A stretch of 44,214 bases of DNA from Kineosporia sp. A_224 (GTDB lineage Bacteria > Actinomycetota > Actinomycetes > Actinomycetales > Kineosporiaceae), in the NCBI RefSeq assembly GCF_002198655.1, contig NZ_MWLN01000117.1:1-44214 (forward strand). Reading direction: 5' to 3'. Both the position numbers and the translations under genes were made by a program. Under the pieces are notes generated by a model. That model made no database searches. It saw nothing but the letters and a program-made list of their open reading frames with translations, and had not been told where the DNA came from. This document shows, one piece after another, positions 34,546-43,931 of this stretch; positions within the stretch are counted from its first letter, which is position 1, and every line of letters starts with the position of its first letter.

Positions 34546-35607
34546 TCACAGCGCCTCGACCGGCAGGACGTCACCACGCATTGCTCGGGGCTCGGCTGCC
34601 TTTCCATCGCTGACCTGATCGATCTGGAAGCGAATGACGCCAACCACCCCACGCGCCGCCAGCCACGCCCGGGCCGCCGCGATCTGTGGTTCGGCGGCCG
34701 CCCACCGTGGTGGGAGCCCGGCGGTCGCGGCGGTCTGCAGCTGCCGGGAGGCCAGGACGGTCCGCAGCCGGCTGGACGTCCACGGCACGGTCCAGACCGG
34801 CGTGTAGAACCACTCCGCATGAACACGGCCGAAGTGACATGTGGTGGCCGCTGCGGGCGGGTTGTCGGACCCGACTCGAGGGGTCTGGGGGAACTGGGAG
34901 ATCCCCCACAGCGCGCACCAGGCCAAGGCATTATCGGTCGGCCCAGGGTTGGCCAGGCCGGTCGGGGTCCGCGAGCCTGGCTTGATCCCGCCGATCTCGT
35001 CAGCAATGCGTTCTCCGGCCAAGCCGGCGCGAACCCCGATGTGATCACGGACGGCGACGGCTTGGGCCAGCTTGCGCAACTTGTTCCGGACGAACTCCGC
35101 GCCTGAGTTTCTCGACTGCATCTCCAGCCGGCTCGCCCCATTGTCCTGCAGCCAACTCTTGTCGCCTGGCTTCCTCAGATCACGCGCCCAATACGCAGGC
35201 TCACCGAGCGCCTGCAGGAAGCGTAGGTCGAGCAACGCGCGATCCGCCGTGAGGTGATCGAGTGCGCCGTGCCGGGCCGCTCGGAGAATCAGCCATTCGT
35301 CCTCGCTGTCGCCGATGACGGAGATCCGCGGGCTCATCAGACCCCGCGGCGTGCCCCCCAGCTCGAGATCTGCGGCGACCCAGCCGGTGTCGGCGGCGTG
35401 CCGCCGGGCGTGGTCGTGGACGATCCGAACCAGGTCGTCGAGGTCTGCGCTACCAGTGTCGAGGCAGGGTCGGGGCTGCATGCCGGGGGTCCACCTCAGC
35501 CGGGTGCTGACGGTTCCGGCGTCTTCGACGATGGCTGCGAGGCCGTAGAGCGCGAGGTGGCTGAACAGCGTGCGCACATCGGCGCCGGCGATGGTGAGGG
35601 TGGTCAT
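34546..35607 (-). CDS. Putative Cas8-like large subunit of type I-G effector
   Basis: A 353-residue protein at the place of the Cascade large subunit, between cas3 and cas4-cas1. Its ATG (35605-35607) overlaps the cas3 stop as ATGA, with AGGAGG just upstream. The start TIAGADVRTLFSHLALYGLAAIVEDAG resembles openings of I-G/I-U Cas8-like proteins, and RLRWTPGMQPRP and LDDLVRIVHDHARRHA follow. I do not recognise the exact family (Csb3, Cas8u2 or Csx17-related), so the call rests largely on operon position and size. Such subunits recognise the PAM and support Cas3 recruitment. Confidence 0.7.
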   Translation of the reverse strand: MTTLTIAGADVRTLFSHLALYGLAAIVEDAGTVSTRLRWTPGMQPRPCLDTGSADLDDLVRIVHDHARRHAADTGWVAADLELGGTPRGLMSPRISVIGDSEDEWLILRAARHGALDHLTADRALLDLRFLQALGEPAYWARDLRKPGDKSWLQDNGASRLEMQSRNSGAEFVRNKLRKLAQAVAVRDHIGVRAGLAGERIADEIGGIKPGSRTPTGLANPGPTDNALAWCALWGISQFPQTPRVGSDNPPAAATTCHFGRVHAEWFYTPVWTVPWTSSRLRTVLASRQLQTAATAGLPPRWAAAEPQIAAARAWLAARGVVGVIRFQIDQVSDGKAAEPRAMRGDVLPVEAL

Positions 35608-38600
35608 CGTCCCTCCTGGGAGATCTGGCCGTCGGCAGCCCGCAGGACGGCTTCGAGGTAGGCGCATCCCCAGAGCCCGTACCGGCGGTGGGTGCGCTCG
35701 ACGAGGTCGTCCCAGCCGCCGGTGTCGAACAGCTCCCGGGATGTCTCGGTCAGGGCGTCGGTGCCGTGGGAGTCGAGGAGAAGGTCGGCGGTGGTGTGCG
35801 GGAACCCGGTCCGGCCGTGGCCGTGGCTGGTGCCGACGAGCCGGGCGGCTAGCAGCGGGTCGAGGTCGTGCTCTGCGGCCTCGTGCAGCGGTGTCCAGGC
35901 GTGCAGCACGGACAGTTGTTCGTGCCGCCAGCCGGCGGGCAGGCCGCAGGCCCGTTCGTTGGATCGGGCTTGCGTGGCCGTGGTGGCGGCAGAGCTCTTG
36001 GCCAGCAGCTGGTCGGGGTCGGTCGCGCCGAGGCGAACCTGGAACCGGGGGTCCTGCTTGCCGTCGTCGTGGTGGACGGCGGCGTGCTGCAGGGCGTTGA
36101 CCACAGCGGCCGGCACGTCCAGGTCGGTGGCGATCCGGGTGACCCGTTGCGCGACGTCGTGCTGGTGCGCGGTCAGGGTCACGGTGGTGCCGGTGGGGGT
36201 CCAGGTCTGCCGCAGGTGTTCTTCGGCGCCGGCTCGGCGGCGGTCACGGACCAGCACCCGACGGACCGTCGCGTCGTCGTCGCGGTGGACGACGACCTCG
36301 CTGTGCTTGGGGTGTCCGCGCAGCAGGGTCTGGGCGGCCGGGGCCATCGCCCACGCCTCGGGTGCGTCGTGGGTGAGCCAGTCCGCCACCAGCTGCTCGG
36401 TGGCCTGCCTGGCGGCGTCCGGGTCGTCGAGGATCTCGGCCAGGGGCTTGGCCAGCAGCGCGAACCGGTGCTCGTCGAGGTCGGCGACCCCGGCCTCGAT
36501 GCGCAGCACGACGTTGCCGGTCTGGCGTCGGGGCCAGCCGGTGAGGTCGGCCTGGCCTGTCAGCACGTCGTCGGCGGTGCGGGCCGGGACCGGACCGTCG
36601 TCCTCACCGGCCATGGGACGTACGACCGGCGGGGTGAACCGGGCGGGGTCCGGTGAGGCGGCGAACACCGCAGTGCCCGAGTCGAGCACGACGACGTCGC
36701 CCGGGCGCAGCTGCGGCACCTCCCGGTCCGGGTCGGACGGGTCGGTGCGCCAGGTGAGCACCGTGGTGTCCTGGCCGCTGACCCGCACCGTGACCGGTGT
36801 CGCCGTCTGGCCCGCTCCCGTGGGGCGGGCCAGGGTGGCCAGCGCCGTCCGGTAGGGCACCGGGAACACCTCGTGGCGTTGGACCGGCAGGTCGTTCAGG
36901 AGCCGGACCGCGTCGTCGCCCTGCACCGGCAGGGCGTCCCGGACGATGAACCCGACCGTGGTGTCGGAGTCGAAATCTTCCTCCAGCCAGAGCGCGAGCT
37001 CAGGTTCGGCGGCCAGGTCGTCGCTGGTCCGGGCCCAGTGCCACGCGTCGAACAGTTCGGGACGCTGCAGCAGGATCCGGCGGCCGGCCGGTGTCGGTGG
37101 CGGCGTGTCCCGCAGCGCCCAGGGCGCCATCCCGGCGTCGGTAACGGCTCGCTCCCGGACCCAGGTCAGGGCCGCGGCCAGGTCAGGACCCAGGTACGGG
37201 CCGGACCGGGTGTCCGCCGTCGGGTCCTGGTCCGGTGCGATCACCACGACCGGGCCGGCCGTGCGAAGGCCGCGTCGGTTGACCCGCCCGGCACGCTGGG
37301 CCAGCGCGCTGCCCGGGGCGAGCTCGGTGACCAGCCCGGCCAGGTCGAGGTCGACACCGACCTCGAGGCTCTGGGTGGACACGATGACGTCGACATCGTG
37401 GTTGCCGGCCGGGGTGAGTAGCCCGGGGTAGAGCTGCCGGAGCCGGTCCAGGTCGTAGGGGCGGGTCTGCCCGCAGACCGTCACCACCCGCAGCGGACGC
37501 CCATCCCGGCTGCGGCCGCCCAGCTCGGCGCTGACCTCGACCGCCCGCCGCACGGTGTTCACGAAGCAGCCCACCGTGTGAGTGACCGCCGAGGCGGTGC
37601 TGACCTCGACGCCGTCGCTCGTCGCGCCCTCGGTGCCAGTCGGGCCAGGCAGCAGGTCCTCGACCAGCAGCTCCTCGACGGCATCGGCGATCCGGGTCAC
37701 CACCAGGCGGCGGGCCTTGTCCTGCTTGGAGTCCCAGCCGGCCACAGACAGCACACGCACCGGCTTGGGCCGGGTCAACCGGTCCGCCAGGACCGGGGCG
37801 GCGTCCAGGTCCGGCGGGTCCACCCCGACCGCGAGCAGCCCCTCTCCCCCGGGGGTGGCGCCGGGTCCGGCAACGGCCGGGGTGGCGGTGGTCTCGACGA
37901 CCTGCAGCGGCCGCCACGGCACCGGCTCGTCGGCGACCCGAACCAGGTCAGCGACCCGCCGCGCGGTGACCAGCAACTGACGGGCCAGGTGCGCCTCGTC
38001 GACGACGACGACCGAGTCGACGGCCAGCAACCCGGCCTCCCGGGGCCAGGCCCGCCGGTCCGAGCCGTAGCCGCGGAACAGCACCCGACTGCCCCACATC
38101 TCCGGCGTCGCACAGATCACCGCCGCGGCCCCGACATGGTCACGCCACACCCGAGACGGCGGGGTACCTCCGCGCAGCCGGCCCAGCACCAGCGGAGAGA
38201 CCTCCCCGCGGCCGCGGACCCCGGTCACGGCCAGGTCGCCGGTCGCATCGGCATCGGCGTCTGCTGCTGTGTTGGCGGCTGTGTTGGAGTGGGCGTCGGG
38301 ATCCCGCATCCGCCACAGCCGGTCCGCGACCGCGGCCAGCACCCGGTCCTCGGGTGCGACCAGCCGGTCGGCCAGAGTCCTGGCGTACTCGTACTGGTCG
38401 TCGACGAGCACCCGGCGCCCGACGACCAGGGCCAGCCGCCGCGGTGGGCGGGCGGCGACCGGATCGCCGGCGGTCAACGCCTGGGCGAAGACGTGCACGT
38501 CGATGACGGCGGTCTTGCCGGCACCCGTCGGGGCCACCACCTGGTCCGGCCACCGCCCACCGTCCAGAACGGTGTCGAGCAGGCGGACCTGCCATGCGAA

Positions 38601-38672
38601 CGGCGCCGCCCCGTCGTGCAGCGCGGCGAAGAAGTCCCCGAAGTCCGCCCGGACCAGAGGGCTCGCGCTCAT
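35604..38672 (-). CDS. cas3: Type I-G Cas3 helicase with C-terminal HD nuclease domain
   Basis: A 1022-residue interference nuclease-helicase that unwinds and degrades target DNA marked by Cascade. The helicase motifs are Walker A VVAPTGAGKTAVID, DEAH box VVVDEAHLARQL and motif VI LAQRAGRVNRRG. The HD domain lies at the C-terminus: HAAVHHDDGKQDPRFQ near residue 880 and a later His-rich GTSHGHGRTGF. HD at the C-terminal end is typical of I-G/I-U Cas3, whereas most Cas3 proteins have it first. ATG 38670-38672 overlaps the csb2 stop (ATGA); the longer frame to 38792 lies inside csb2 and is Arg-rich shadow. All key residues are present. Confidence 0.92.
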   Translation of the reverse strand: MSASPLVRADFGDFFAALHDGAAPFAWQVRLLDTVLDGGRWPDQVVAPTGAGKTAVIDVHVFAQALTAGDPVAARPPRRLALVVGRRVLVDDQYEYARTLADRLVAPEDRVLAAVADRLWRMRDPDAHSNTAANTAADADADATGDLAVTGVRGRGEVSPLVLGRLRGGTPPSRVWRDHVGAAAVICATPEMWGSRVLFRGYGSDRRAWPREAGLLAVDSVVVVDEAHLARQLLVTARRVADLVRVADEPVPWRPLQVVETTATPAVAGPGATPGGEGLLAVGVDPPDLDAAPVLADRLTRPKPVRVLSVAGWDSKQDKARRLVVTRIADAVEELLVEDLLPGPTGTEGATSDGVEVSTASAVTHTVGCFVNTVRRAVEVSAELGGRSRDGRPLRVVTVCGQTRPYDLDRLRQLYPGLLTPAGNHDVDVIVSTQSLEVGVDLDLAGLVTELAPGSALAQRAGRVNRRGLRTAGPVVVIAPDQDPTADTRSGPYLGPDLAAALTWVRERAVTDAGMAPWALRDTPPPTPAGRRILLQRPELFDAWHWARTSDDLAAEPELALWLEEDFDSDTTVGFIVRDALPVQGDDAVRLLNDLPVQRHEVFPVPYRTALATLARPTGAGQTATPVTVRVSGQDTTVLTWRTDPSDPDREVPQLRPGDVVVLDSGTAVFAASPDPARFTPPVVRPMAGEDDGPVPARTADDVLTGQADLTGWPRRQTGNVVLRIEAGVADLDEHRFALLAKPLAEILDDPDAARQATEQLVADWLTHDAPEAWAMAPAAQTLLRGHPKHSEVVVHRDDDATVRRVLVRDRRRAGAEEHLRQTWTPTGTTVTLTAHQHDVAQRVTRIATDLDVPAAVVNALQHAAVHHDDGKQDPRFQVRLGATDPDQLLAKSSAATTATQARSNERACGLPAGWRHEQLSVLHAWTPLHEAAEHDLDPLLAARLVGTSHGHGRTGFPHTTADLLLDSHGTDALTETSRELFDTGGWDDLVERTHRRYGLWGCAYLEAVLRAADGQISQEGR

Positions 38673-40279
38673 CGAGGACCCCCCTGGGTCGTGCCGTGCA
38701 GGACGTCGGCCAGGGCGGTGCCCTCGGGAACGTCGACCGGGACGAGGAGCCCGCCGCCGAGGTGGCGGCTCTGCCCGAGCGCCAGCACGCAACGGTCCGG
38801 GACCACGTCGCCCAGCGAGACAGTGGCCCGGTAGGGGCGGATGACGGCGTGGTCGTTGACCTTGTGGACGTAGTCCTGCACCCGGCTGGTCCGCACCGGG
38901 GACGCATCGAGCACCACCGCATGCCCGTCACCGACGCGGGCGACCAGGTTGCGGTACAACTCGTCGCGGCGTCCGGGGACCCGCCCGAGCTGGTCGCGGA
39001 CGACGAACCCCAACGACAGCAGCGCCGTGTCCGCGAACGTCCACCCGCCCTGGAGCCCGCGGATGTCTGGGATCGCCGGCGAGGCGGTCCGCCACAGCCG
39101 CAGTGTGCCGGTCGGGCGGTCGCGCCACAGCATGGCACCCGACACGGTCCGGGCCGGGCCGCTCACCGTGTACCCGGTGGTCGCCGAGGTCCGGAACGAG
39201 GTCAACCCGTCCGCCGCTGCGGCCAGCACCTCCAGGTCCGAGGGCCGCGCCCCGGCCGGGATCATCAACGCCAGCCACATGTCCCCACCAGAAGGCAGAT
39301 CGACCGGCATCGAGGCGTCCAGGAAGTGCACCGCGATCCGGTTCGTCGGCGGCCGCAACCCCTTCGGGTACGCGCCGGTGACCAGCGGTGGTGCGCCGTC
39401 CCCGATGATCCGGATCAACGCCCGATGCACCGCGACCGCGGACCGCACCCGGTCCCGCTCCCCGATCCCGCCGCGCGCCGGCTCCTGCGCCGGGGTGATC
39501 GGCACCAGCATCACCTGCGGCCACGGCACGTCAGCGAGCACCTCGGAGACCGGCGCGTACCGGGCCAACGCCACCGCCTCCCGGGTCGGGACCGCAGACG
39601 TCGAACCCTCGTCGGTGCCGTACTTGTCCCGAGCCACCGACGGCGGCGTCCCCGTGGCCGCCCGGTGCGAGGCCGTGAGCTCGTCGAGCCGTCCCGGCAC
39701 CGGCAGCTCCAGATCCCAACCGCCAGGGGTGAACAACCCGGCGTCGGGGTCGAGGCGGTGCGTGGCCGCCGGGAGCGCCTCGCCCCCGGCCCCCGGTGCC
39801 CCGCTCGCGCGCAGCCGGACCGGGGACTCTGAGGTCCCCAGGTAGGGCACGTCCGGGCAGAGTTCCGTCAGGGTCTGCGCGACCGCCGGCGGCGGCTGCT
39901 GGGTCCACGTCCAGGTGAACCGGCCGGCGACCGCGACGCTGACGTCAGGTGTCTTCCCGAGCTTCCTCGTGGCTAGTGACGCCTTCGACTTCTTCAAGGT
40001 TCCGTCGTCGCGGTACGCCACGACCCGGCCCCCGTTGACCGTCAACGGCGGGATGTGCACCTCGTCCGGAGGGTTCTCCTCGAGCCACCGCAACGCCTGC
40101 GCGTCCGAGTCGGCGACCGTCAGCGCATCACCGGTCGACTGTGCTCGCGGCCCCAGCCCGGCCGCGGACAACAACGCCGAGTACAGCCGCGACACCGACG
40201 GGACCGCCTCGACCCGGCCGTCCGCCGCCGCCCCGCGGTAGGTCCCCAACGGCAGTTCCGCTGTGATCGTGAACGTCAT
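38669..40279 (-). CDS. csb2: Csb2, Cas5-Cas6-type fusion of type I-G
   Basis: A 536-residue GSU0054-like protein. In type I-G this combines a Cas5-like part, which caps the crRNA 5' end, with a Cas6-like part, which cuts pre-crRNA. The N-terminus MTFTITAELPLGTYRGAA and VPSVSRLYSALLSAAG match the family. The C-terminal half holds RAMP-like features including ALGQSRHLGGGLLVPVDVPEG, a Gly-rich loop following a His. ATG 40277-40279 is one base from the csb1 stop. No other cas6 gene is present, in line with this role. The catalytic His cannot be fixed without alignment. Confidence 0.87.
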   Translation of the reverse strand: MTFTITAELPLGTYRGAAADGRVEAVPSVSRLYSALLSAAGLGPRAQSTGDALTVADSDAQALRWLEENPPDEVHIPPLTVNGGRVVAYRDDGTLKKSKASLATRKLGKTPDVSVAVAGRFTWTWTQQPPPAVAQTLTELCPDVPYLGTSESPVRLRASGAPGAGGEALPAATHRLDPDAGLFTPGGWDLELPVPGRLDELTASHRAATGTPPSVARDKYGTDEGSTSAVPTREAVALARYAPVSEVLADVPWPQVMLVPITPAQEPARGGIGERDRVRSAVAVHRALIRIIGDGAPPLVTGAYPKGLRPPTNRIAVHFLDASMPVDLPSGGDMWLALMIPAGARPSDLEVLAAAADGLTSFRTSATTGYTVSGPARTVSGAMLWRDRPTGTLRLWRTASPAIPDIRGLQGGWTFADTALLSLGFVVRDQLGRVPGRRDELYRNLVARVGDGHAVVLDASPVRTSRVQDYVHKVNDHAVIRPYRATVSLGDVVPDRCVLALGQSRHLGGGLLVPVDVPEGTALADVLHGTTQGGPR

Positions 40280-40280
40280 C

Positions 40281-41480
40281 TCAGGACTTGCTCTCCGTGT
40301 CGTCCTCCACGGCCCCCGCGACGATCGCGGGGTTGCCGGCCACCTCGAGCACCGGCCCGGACCACACCACCCCGGCAGCCTGCCCAGCCCGCTCGAGAGC
40401 CGCCGCGAGTAGCTCGTCCGCGGCCTCGATGGTCAACGGCTCCAGCGTCATCGACCGGCCACCACGCTGGTCGACCTGCAGCTCGGTCGGTGCCGCCTCC
40501 CGAAGATCGCAGTTCGCCCGCAGCACCAGCTCGGCGTCCGACCTGGCCAACGCGTTCAGCGCCAAGGCCGACAGCAGCGCCCGGCATGCCACGTCCCCGG
40601 CCTCACCAGCCCCGAACCGGATCTGCCGCAACGTCGCGAAGCTCAACACGTGCGACCGGACGATCCGGTGACACGCCACCCCGGCCAGCGCCTCCAGGGT
40701 CGGCGGAATCCCACCCAGCCCCAATGGCGATGCGGAGACCGGCTTGCCGCCCTTGGTCTTGGAGATCTTGTCGAACAGCTTGTGGCTCAGCTCGCCCTGC
40801 TGGCTGACCGCCAGCTCCTTCAACGTCGCCTCGCTGAGCAGCACCTGCATCCCGACCGGGTCGGTTCGGGCCCCACCCTTGAGCGCCGTCCGGTCATCGG
40901 CGCAGAACCCGACGATCTCCCCGACCAGCACACTGCGCCAGCGCCCCTGCCGAGCCGCCCGCGAGGAGTCCCAGCTGCCGAACACCAGGCTCACCGGTGA
41001 GGCATCCAGCAACGCCCGCGCGTTCGCCGGGCTCGCGTCCCGGATCGCCCGGTACTGCGGCAGCTGCGTCACCGGTGCCCCGTCGACCGTGCCCGCCCTC
41101 AGATGGCCGTCGAACACCCGGTGCGGCAACGTCAGGTCGGAGTACTCCTCCACCTGGCCGTTGCGCTCGTACCGCAGCAGCACCCGCGGCAACCGTGACA
41201 GCACCGGGTGCCCGTCCTCGATCGCATGCTGCAACGCCTGCTCAGCCCGGTTCAGTTGACTCTGCTTCGAGTCGATCACCACCGCCTGCGCCGACACCCC
41301 GTCGAGGTACCGCTTCTCGTACGCGTACGCCCCCTCGTCCCGTCCCCGCACCGCGAACTTCGCTGGCGCCACGCTCGCCTGCGGACCGCCAGCCGGCTCC
41401 AACTCGGTCACCGACGTCAGGCACGTCGGCCCACCCGTCGACGCGGCCGCCACCAGCACGTCGAGATCCAGACCCGTCAC
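40281..41480 (-). CDS. csb1: Csb1, Cas7-family backbone subunit of type I-G
   Basis: A 399-residue GSU0053-like protein, the first gene of the cas operon. It should form the repeated backbone of the crRNA-guided complex. Family features include KQSQLNRAEQALQHAI, ASPVSLVFGSWDSSR near residue 165, VGEIVGFCADDRTALKGGARTDPVG and SASPLGLGGIPPTLE. GTG 41478-41480 has GAAGGAG 6-7 bp upstream. The 284-bp gap to the AbiEii-like gene should contain the cas promoter; no clear -35/-10 pair was found, but a repeat-like hairpin lies there. Confidence 0.92.
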   Translation of the reverse strand: MTGLDLDVLVAAASTGGPTCLTSVTELEPAGGPQASVAPAKFAVRGRDEGAYAYEKRYLDGVSAQAVVIDSKQSQLNRAEQALQHAIEDGHPVLSRLPRVLLRYERNGQVEEYSDLTLPHRVFDGHLRAGTVDGAPVTQLPQYRAIRDASPANARALLDASPVSLVFGSWDSSRAARQGRWRSVLVGEIVGFCADDRTALKGGARTDPVGMQVLLSEATLKELAVSQQGELSHKLFDKISKTKGGKPVSASPLGLGGIPPTLEALAGVACHRIVRSHVLSFATLRQIRFGAGEAGDVACRALLSALALNALARSDAELVLRANCDLREAAPTELQVDQRGGRSMTLEPLTIEAADELLAAALERAGQAAGVVWSGPVLEVAGNPAIVAGAVEDDTESKS

Positions 41481-41680
41481 TGTCCACTCCTTCGCTGCTG
41501 AGGACCGACGCCCCCATCCAGGCCAACCACGATGACGTTACGCACACGGTCCGACACTCTGCGGCCGCTCCCCGAATCGTGGATGTCAGGGCGCGGGCCT
41601 CCGTGCAACCACGGCACGACCCTCCCCCCTGCGCCACACCAACGGCAGACGAGTGTGAGCTGCCGGATGAGGCGAGCAGG

Positions 41681-41707
41681 GTCGCCGTCACCACGGGAGA
41701 CGGCGAC
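41681..41707. promoter_or_regulatory. CRISPR-repeat-like hairpin upstream of the cas operon
   Basis: GTCGCCGTC (41681-41689) and GACGGCGAC (41699-41707) are perfect 9-bp inverted arms around a 9-base loop. On either strand the sequence begins like the CRISPR repeat read on the minus strand (GTCGCCGTC, 8-9 bases, GACGGC). It lies 201 bp before csb1 and 58 bp after the AbiEii-like stop. It may be a terminator for that gene or a binding site for the Cas6-like subunit. Confidence 0.5.
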
Positions 41708-41764
41708 CCCCGCTTCCATGTCTCGCTGGGTGAGCGCCCGGCGTCCAGGGCTACGACGGGCCCG

Positions 41765-42634
41765 TCACAGTTGCGGTAGCTGGGCCATGAACGCCGGCGC
41801 CAGCGCGGCCGGGCTGACCCCGGGTACAGCCGACAGCGCGCGGACGGCCATCTCGACGCCGTCGGTGCGCGGGGACCCGAACAGGCGGTGCAGCGCATCG
41901 AGACCGGTGCGCGTAGCGTCGCCGGCGCGCGGGTCACCCAGAAGCCGGTTCATGGTGGCCGCGACAGTCTCGACATCGGCGGTCATCATCAGCGCCACGA
42001 TGTCGCCGGCGTCCTTGTCGACGCTGCGACCGGGCCGGCGTTCCGCGTCCGCGAGCCGTTCGGACACCTTGATGGCCTTGGCGATGAGCAGCGCGGTGGG
42101 CCCGGCGACCCGGGTCTCGACGGACCGGGAGTCGATGTCGGGCTCGAGGCTCGGCAGCGTCATCACTGTGTTGTCGACGACGGTGGCCTCGAGGCCGGGC
42201 ACGCGCAGGAAGGTGCCTCGTGGGTGCGGTGGGATGTTGGCGCTGCGACGGCCCCTGCCGTCGTCGGTCAGGGAGTGCGGGACGAGCAGGTCCACCTCAA
42301 TGTTGACGGGCTGCTCGTTCAGGGTCTGCTGCTTCCACCACAGGCCCGGGTTGCCGCGGTCGCCGCTGATGTTGCGTGCGAACCCTGCCCGGCTCATCGC
42401 CTCGTCGACGAGGGGATCCTCGCCGAGGAGGGCCGGGTCGATGACCAGGTCGCCGTCCGAGGTGAACGCGGCGACGCCGAGCTCGGCGTCCGCGGCGTGG
42501 ATGTAGACGGCCTGGGCGCCGACCAGGATCAGGGCGTCACGGTGGTCGTACAGGGCCGTGAGCGCGTCGAGCAGAACCCGACGCGCAGCGACGTAGAGGA
42601 TCTGCTGGTCGACCCCGACCGGAACCCTGGACAC
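41765..42634 (-). CDS. AbiEii-like nucleotidyltransferase toxin (type IV toxin-antitoxin)
   Basis: A 289-residue protein with the nucleotidyltransferase signature of the AbiEii/DUF1814-like group. LILVGAQAVYIHAADAEL at about residues 35-52 provides the conserved GA and following His, and TSDGDLVID (58-66) the Asp pair D60/D62 for metal binding. A helical C-terminal half includes GPTALLIAKAIKVSERL, a Lys-containing motif typical of the family, and KDAGDIVALM. AbiEii toxins use NTPs to modify RNA or otherwise arrest growth during phage infection. GTG 42634 has GGGAG about 7 bp upstream. It follows the AbiEi-like gene after 67 bp, the usual antitoxin-then-toxin order. Confidence 0.75.
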   Translation of the reverse strand: MSRVPVGVDQQILYVAARRVLLDALTALYDHRDALILVGAQAVYIHAADAELGVAAFTSDGDLVIDPALLGEDPLVDEAMSRAGFARNISGDRGNPGLWWKQQTLNEQPVNIEVDLLVPHSLTDDGRGRRSANIPPHPRGTFLRVPGLEATVVDNTVMTLPSLEPDIDSRSVETRVAGPTALLIAKAIKVSERLADAERRPGRSVDKDAGDIVALMMTADVETVAATMNRLLGDPRAGDATRTGLDALHRLFGSPRTDGVEMAVRALSAVPGVSPAALAPAFMAQLPQL

Positions 42635-42701
42635 CCCGTCACTCCCGCTCGTTGTCTCCCGTGGCAGCCAGCAGCCTAATGCCGATCCCCAGCGTCGGTC
42701 C

Positions 42702-43868
42702 TCAACGCCGGTCCTCGGCCCACTCCCCCAGGCTCGTCAGCCGCCAGCCCTCGTCCAGCGACTGCAGGTGCTCCAGCACCGCCTCCCCTTCGGCGGGGAG
42801 CCGCCCGGGCCCGCCGAGGCAGTCCAGCACCAGCTGGCTGTACGCGACGTGCGGGACACCGTCGACCAGGCGGCGACCGAGCAACGCCTCCGACCCGGTC
42901 GAGCGCAGCAGCAGCACGTCAGCACCCGACTCCGCCGGCAGCAACCCCAGAGGGCGCCGCAGCGCCTGCAGGGCATCGTCGGTGACCTCCTCCAGGTGAA
43001 CCATCAGCTGCCCACCCACGGCCAGCGGAGCGACCTTGGCCGCCGCCGCCGAGCCGGTGACCGCGACCCGGCCGTGGTCCTCCTCGTCCCATCGGTCCAT
43101 GTGTAGCTGGGCCAGGACGTGGTCGACGCCGCGCTGGGCGACCATCGGGACCGGAGGATGGCCCTTGAGCAGGCCGTAGGAGCCCGCGCGCTCCCGCAGC
43201 AGACCAGCCCAGTCGACCCAGACGACGGCACGGTTGTCCCGTCGGATAAGTCGCTGGTCCTCCAGCGCGTCGAGCAGCCGGGAGATGTACCCCAGGCTCA
43301 GACCGGACGCCTTCCCGAGGTCGGTGCCGCGGTAGGGCGGCCGCACATCGGCGAGCACCCGGACCAGCCGACCGGCCTTGTCCCCGCGCAGCTGCTGCCG
43401 CCACGTCCCCTTCGAGGGGTTCGGGTCACGCTGCTCCCCCACCGTCTGGACGTGCACGCCGAGGCGAGGCAGCCGCAGCCATGTGTTCCCGGTCAGGTCG
43501 AGGTAGCCGTACCCGAGATCCTCCAGGACCTTGCGGGCGCGAGGACTCAACCAGGGCGCGATCACCAGCACCGCGGCGTCACCGGTCAGGCGCAGCATCA
43601 GGTCCAGCCGAGGCGCCAGCGAGCGGGAGATCGCCGCCGGCGTCGGGTCGGTCGTGACCTCCACAAGCACCGGACACGTCATCCGCGCCCCCTGAGACTC
43701 CACCGTGACGACATGGTTCAGGACCGCGTCCGGCGCCACCGAGCGAGGCAGATTGGACGGCTGCGGCATCCCGACGTTGTACTCGGTGATCTTCCAGTCC
43801 GGGCCGAGGATCTGCCGGACCCGGTCCAGTCCCTGCTCCAGCAGTTGCTGCTCCTGACCGCCGCTCAC
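42702..43868 (-). CDS. AbiEi-like winged-helix antitoxin/transcriptional regulator
   Basis: A 388-residue protein upstream of the AbiEii-like toxin. The N-terminal half includes RMTCPVLVEVTTDPTPAAIS and VLVIAPWLSPRARKVLEDLG, a restriction-endonuclease-like arrangement. A winged helix-turn-helix at about residues 155-215 contains LVRVLADVRPPYRGTDLGKA and LSLGYISRLLDALEDQRLIR. The GTG at 43866-43868 is chosen over the longer frame to 44012 because AGAGGTGG lies 6 bp upstream and because the promoter boxes lie inside the extension. Inverted arms AAACTTGC/GCAAGTTT around the leader fit autorepression, as known for AbiEi antitoxins. The family call rests on gene pairing as much as on sequence. Confidence 0.65.
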   Translation of the reverse strand: MSGGQEQQLLEQGLDRVRQILGPDWKITEYNVGMPQPSNLPRSVAPDAVLNHVVTVESQGARMTCPVLVEVTTDPTPAAISRSLAPRLDLMLRLTGDAAVLVIAPWLSPRARKVLEDLGYGYLDLTGNTWLRLPRLGVHVQTVGEQRDPNPSKGTWRQQLRGDKAGRLVRVLADVRPPYRGTDLGKASGLSLGYISRLLDALEDQRLIRRDNRAVVWVDWAGLLRERAGSYGLLKGHPPVPMVAQRGVDHVLAQLHMDRWDEEDHGRVAVTGSAAAAKVAPLAVGGQLMVHLEEVTDDALQALRRPLGLLPAESGADVLLLRSTGSEALLGRRLVDGVPHVAYSQLVLDCLGGPGRLPAEGEAVLEHLQSLDEGWRLTSLGEWAEDRR

Positions 43869-43931
43869 GACGATCCACCTCTCATGCAAACTTGCGCCCA
43901 CGTAACAATTGCAGGAACCCCGCAATCGGTC

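Noticed and set aside
41481-41764. A creTA-like RNA toxin-antitoxin between cas genes and neighbours
   Set aside because: Only one repeat-like hairpin is present; a second repeat-like half with a spacer-like segment and a small toxin RNA could not be found.
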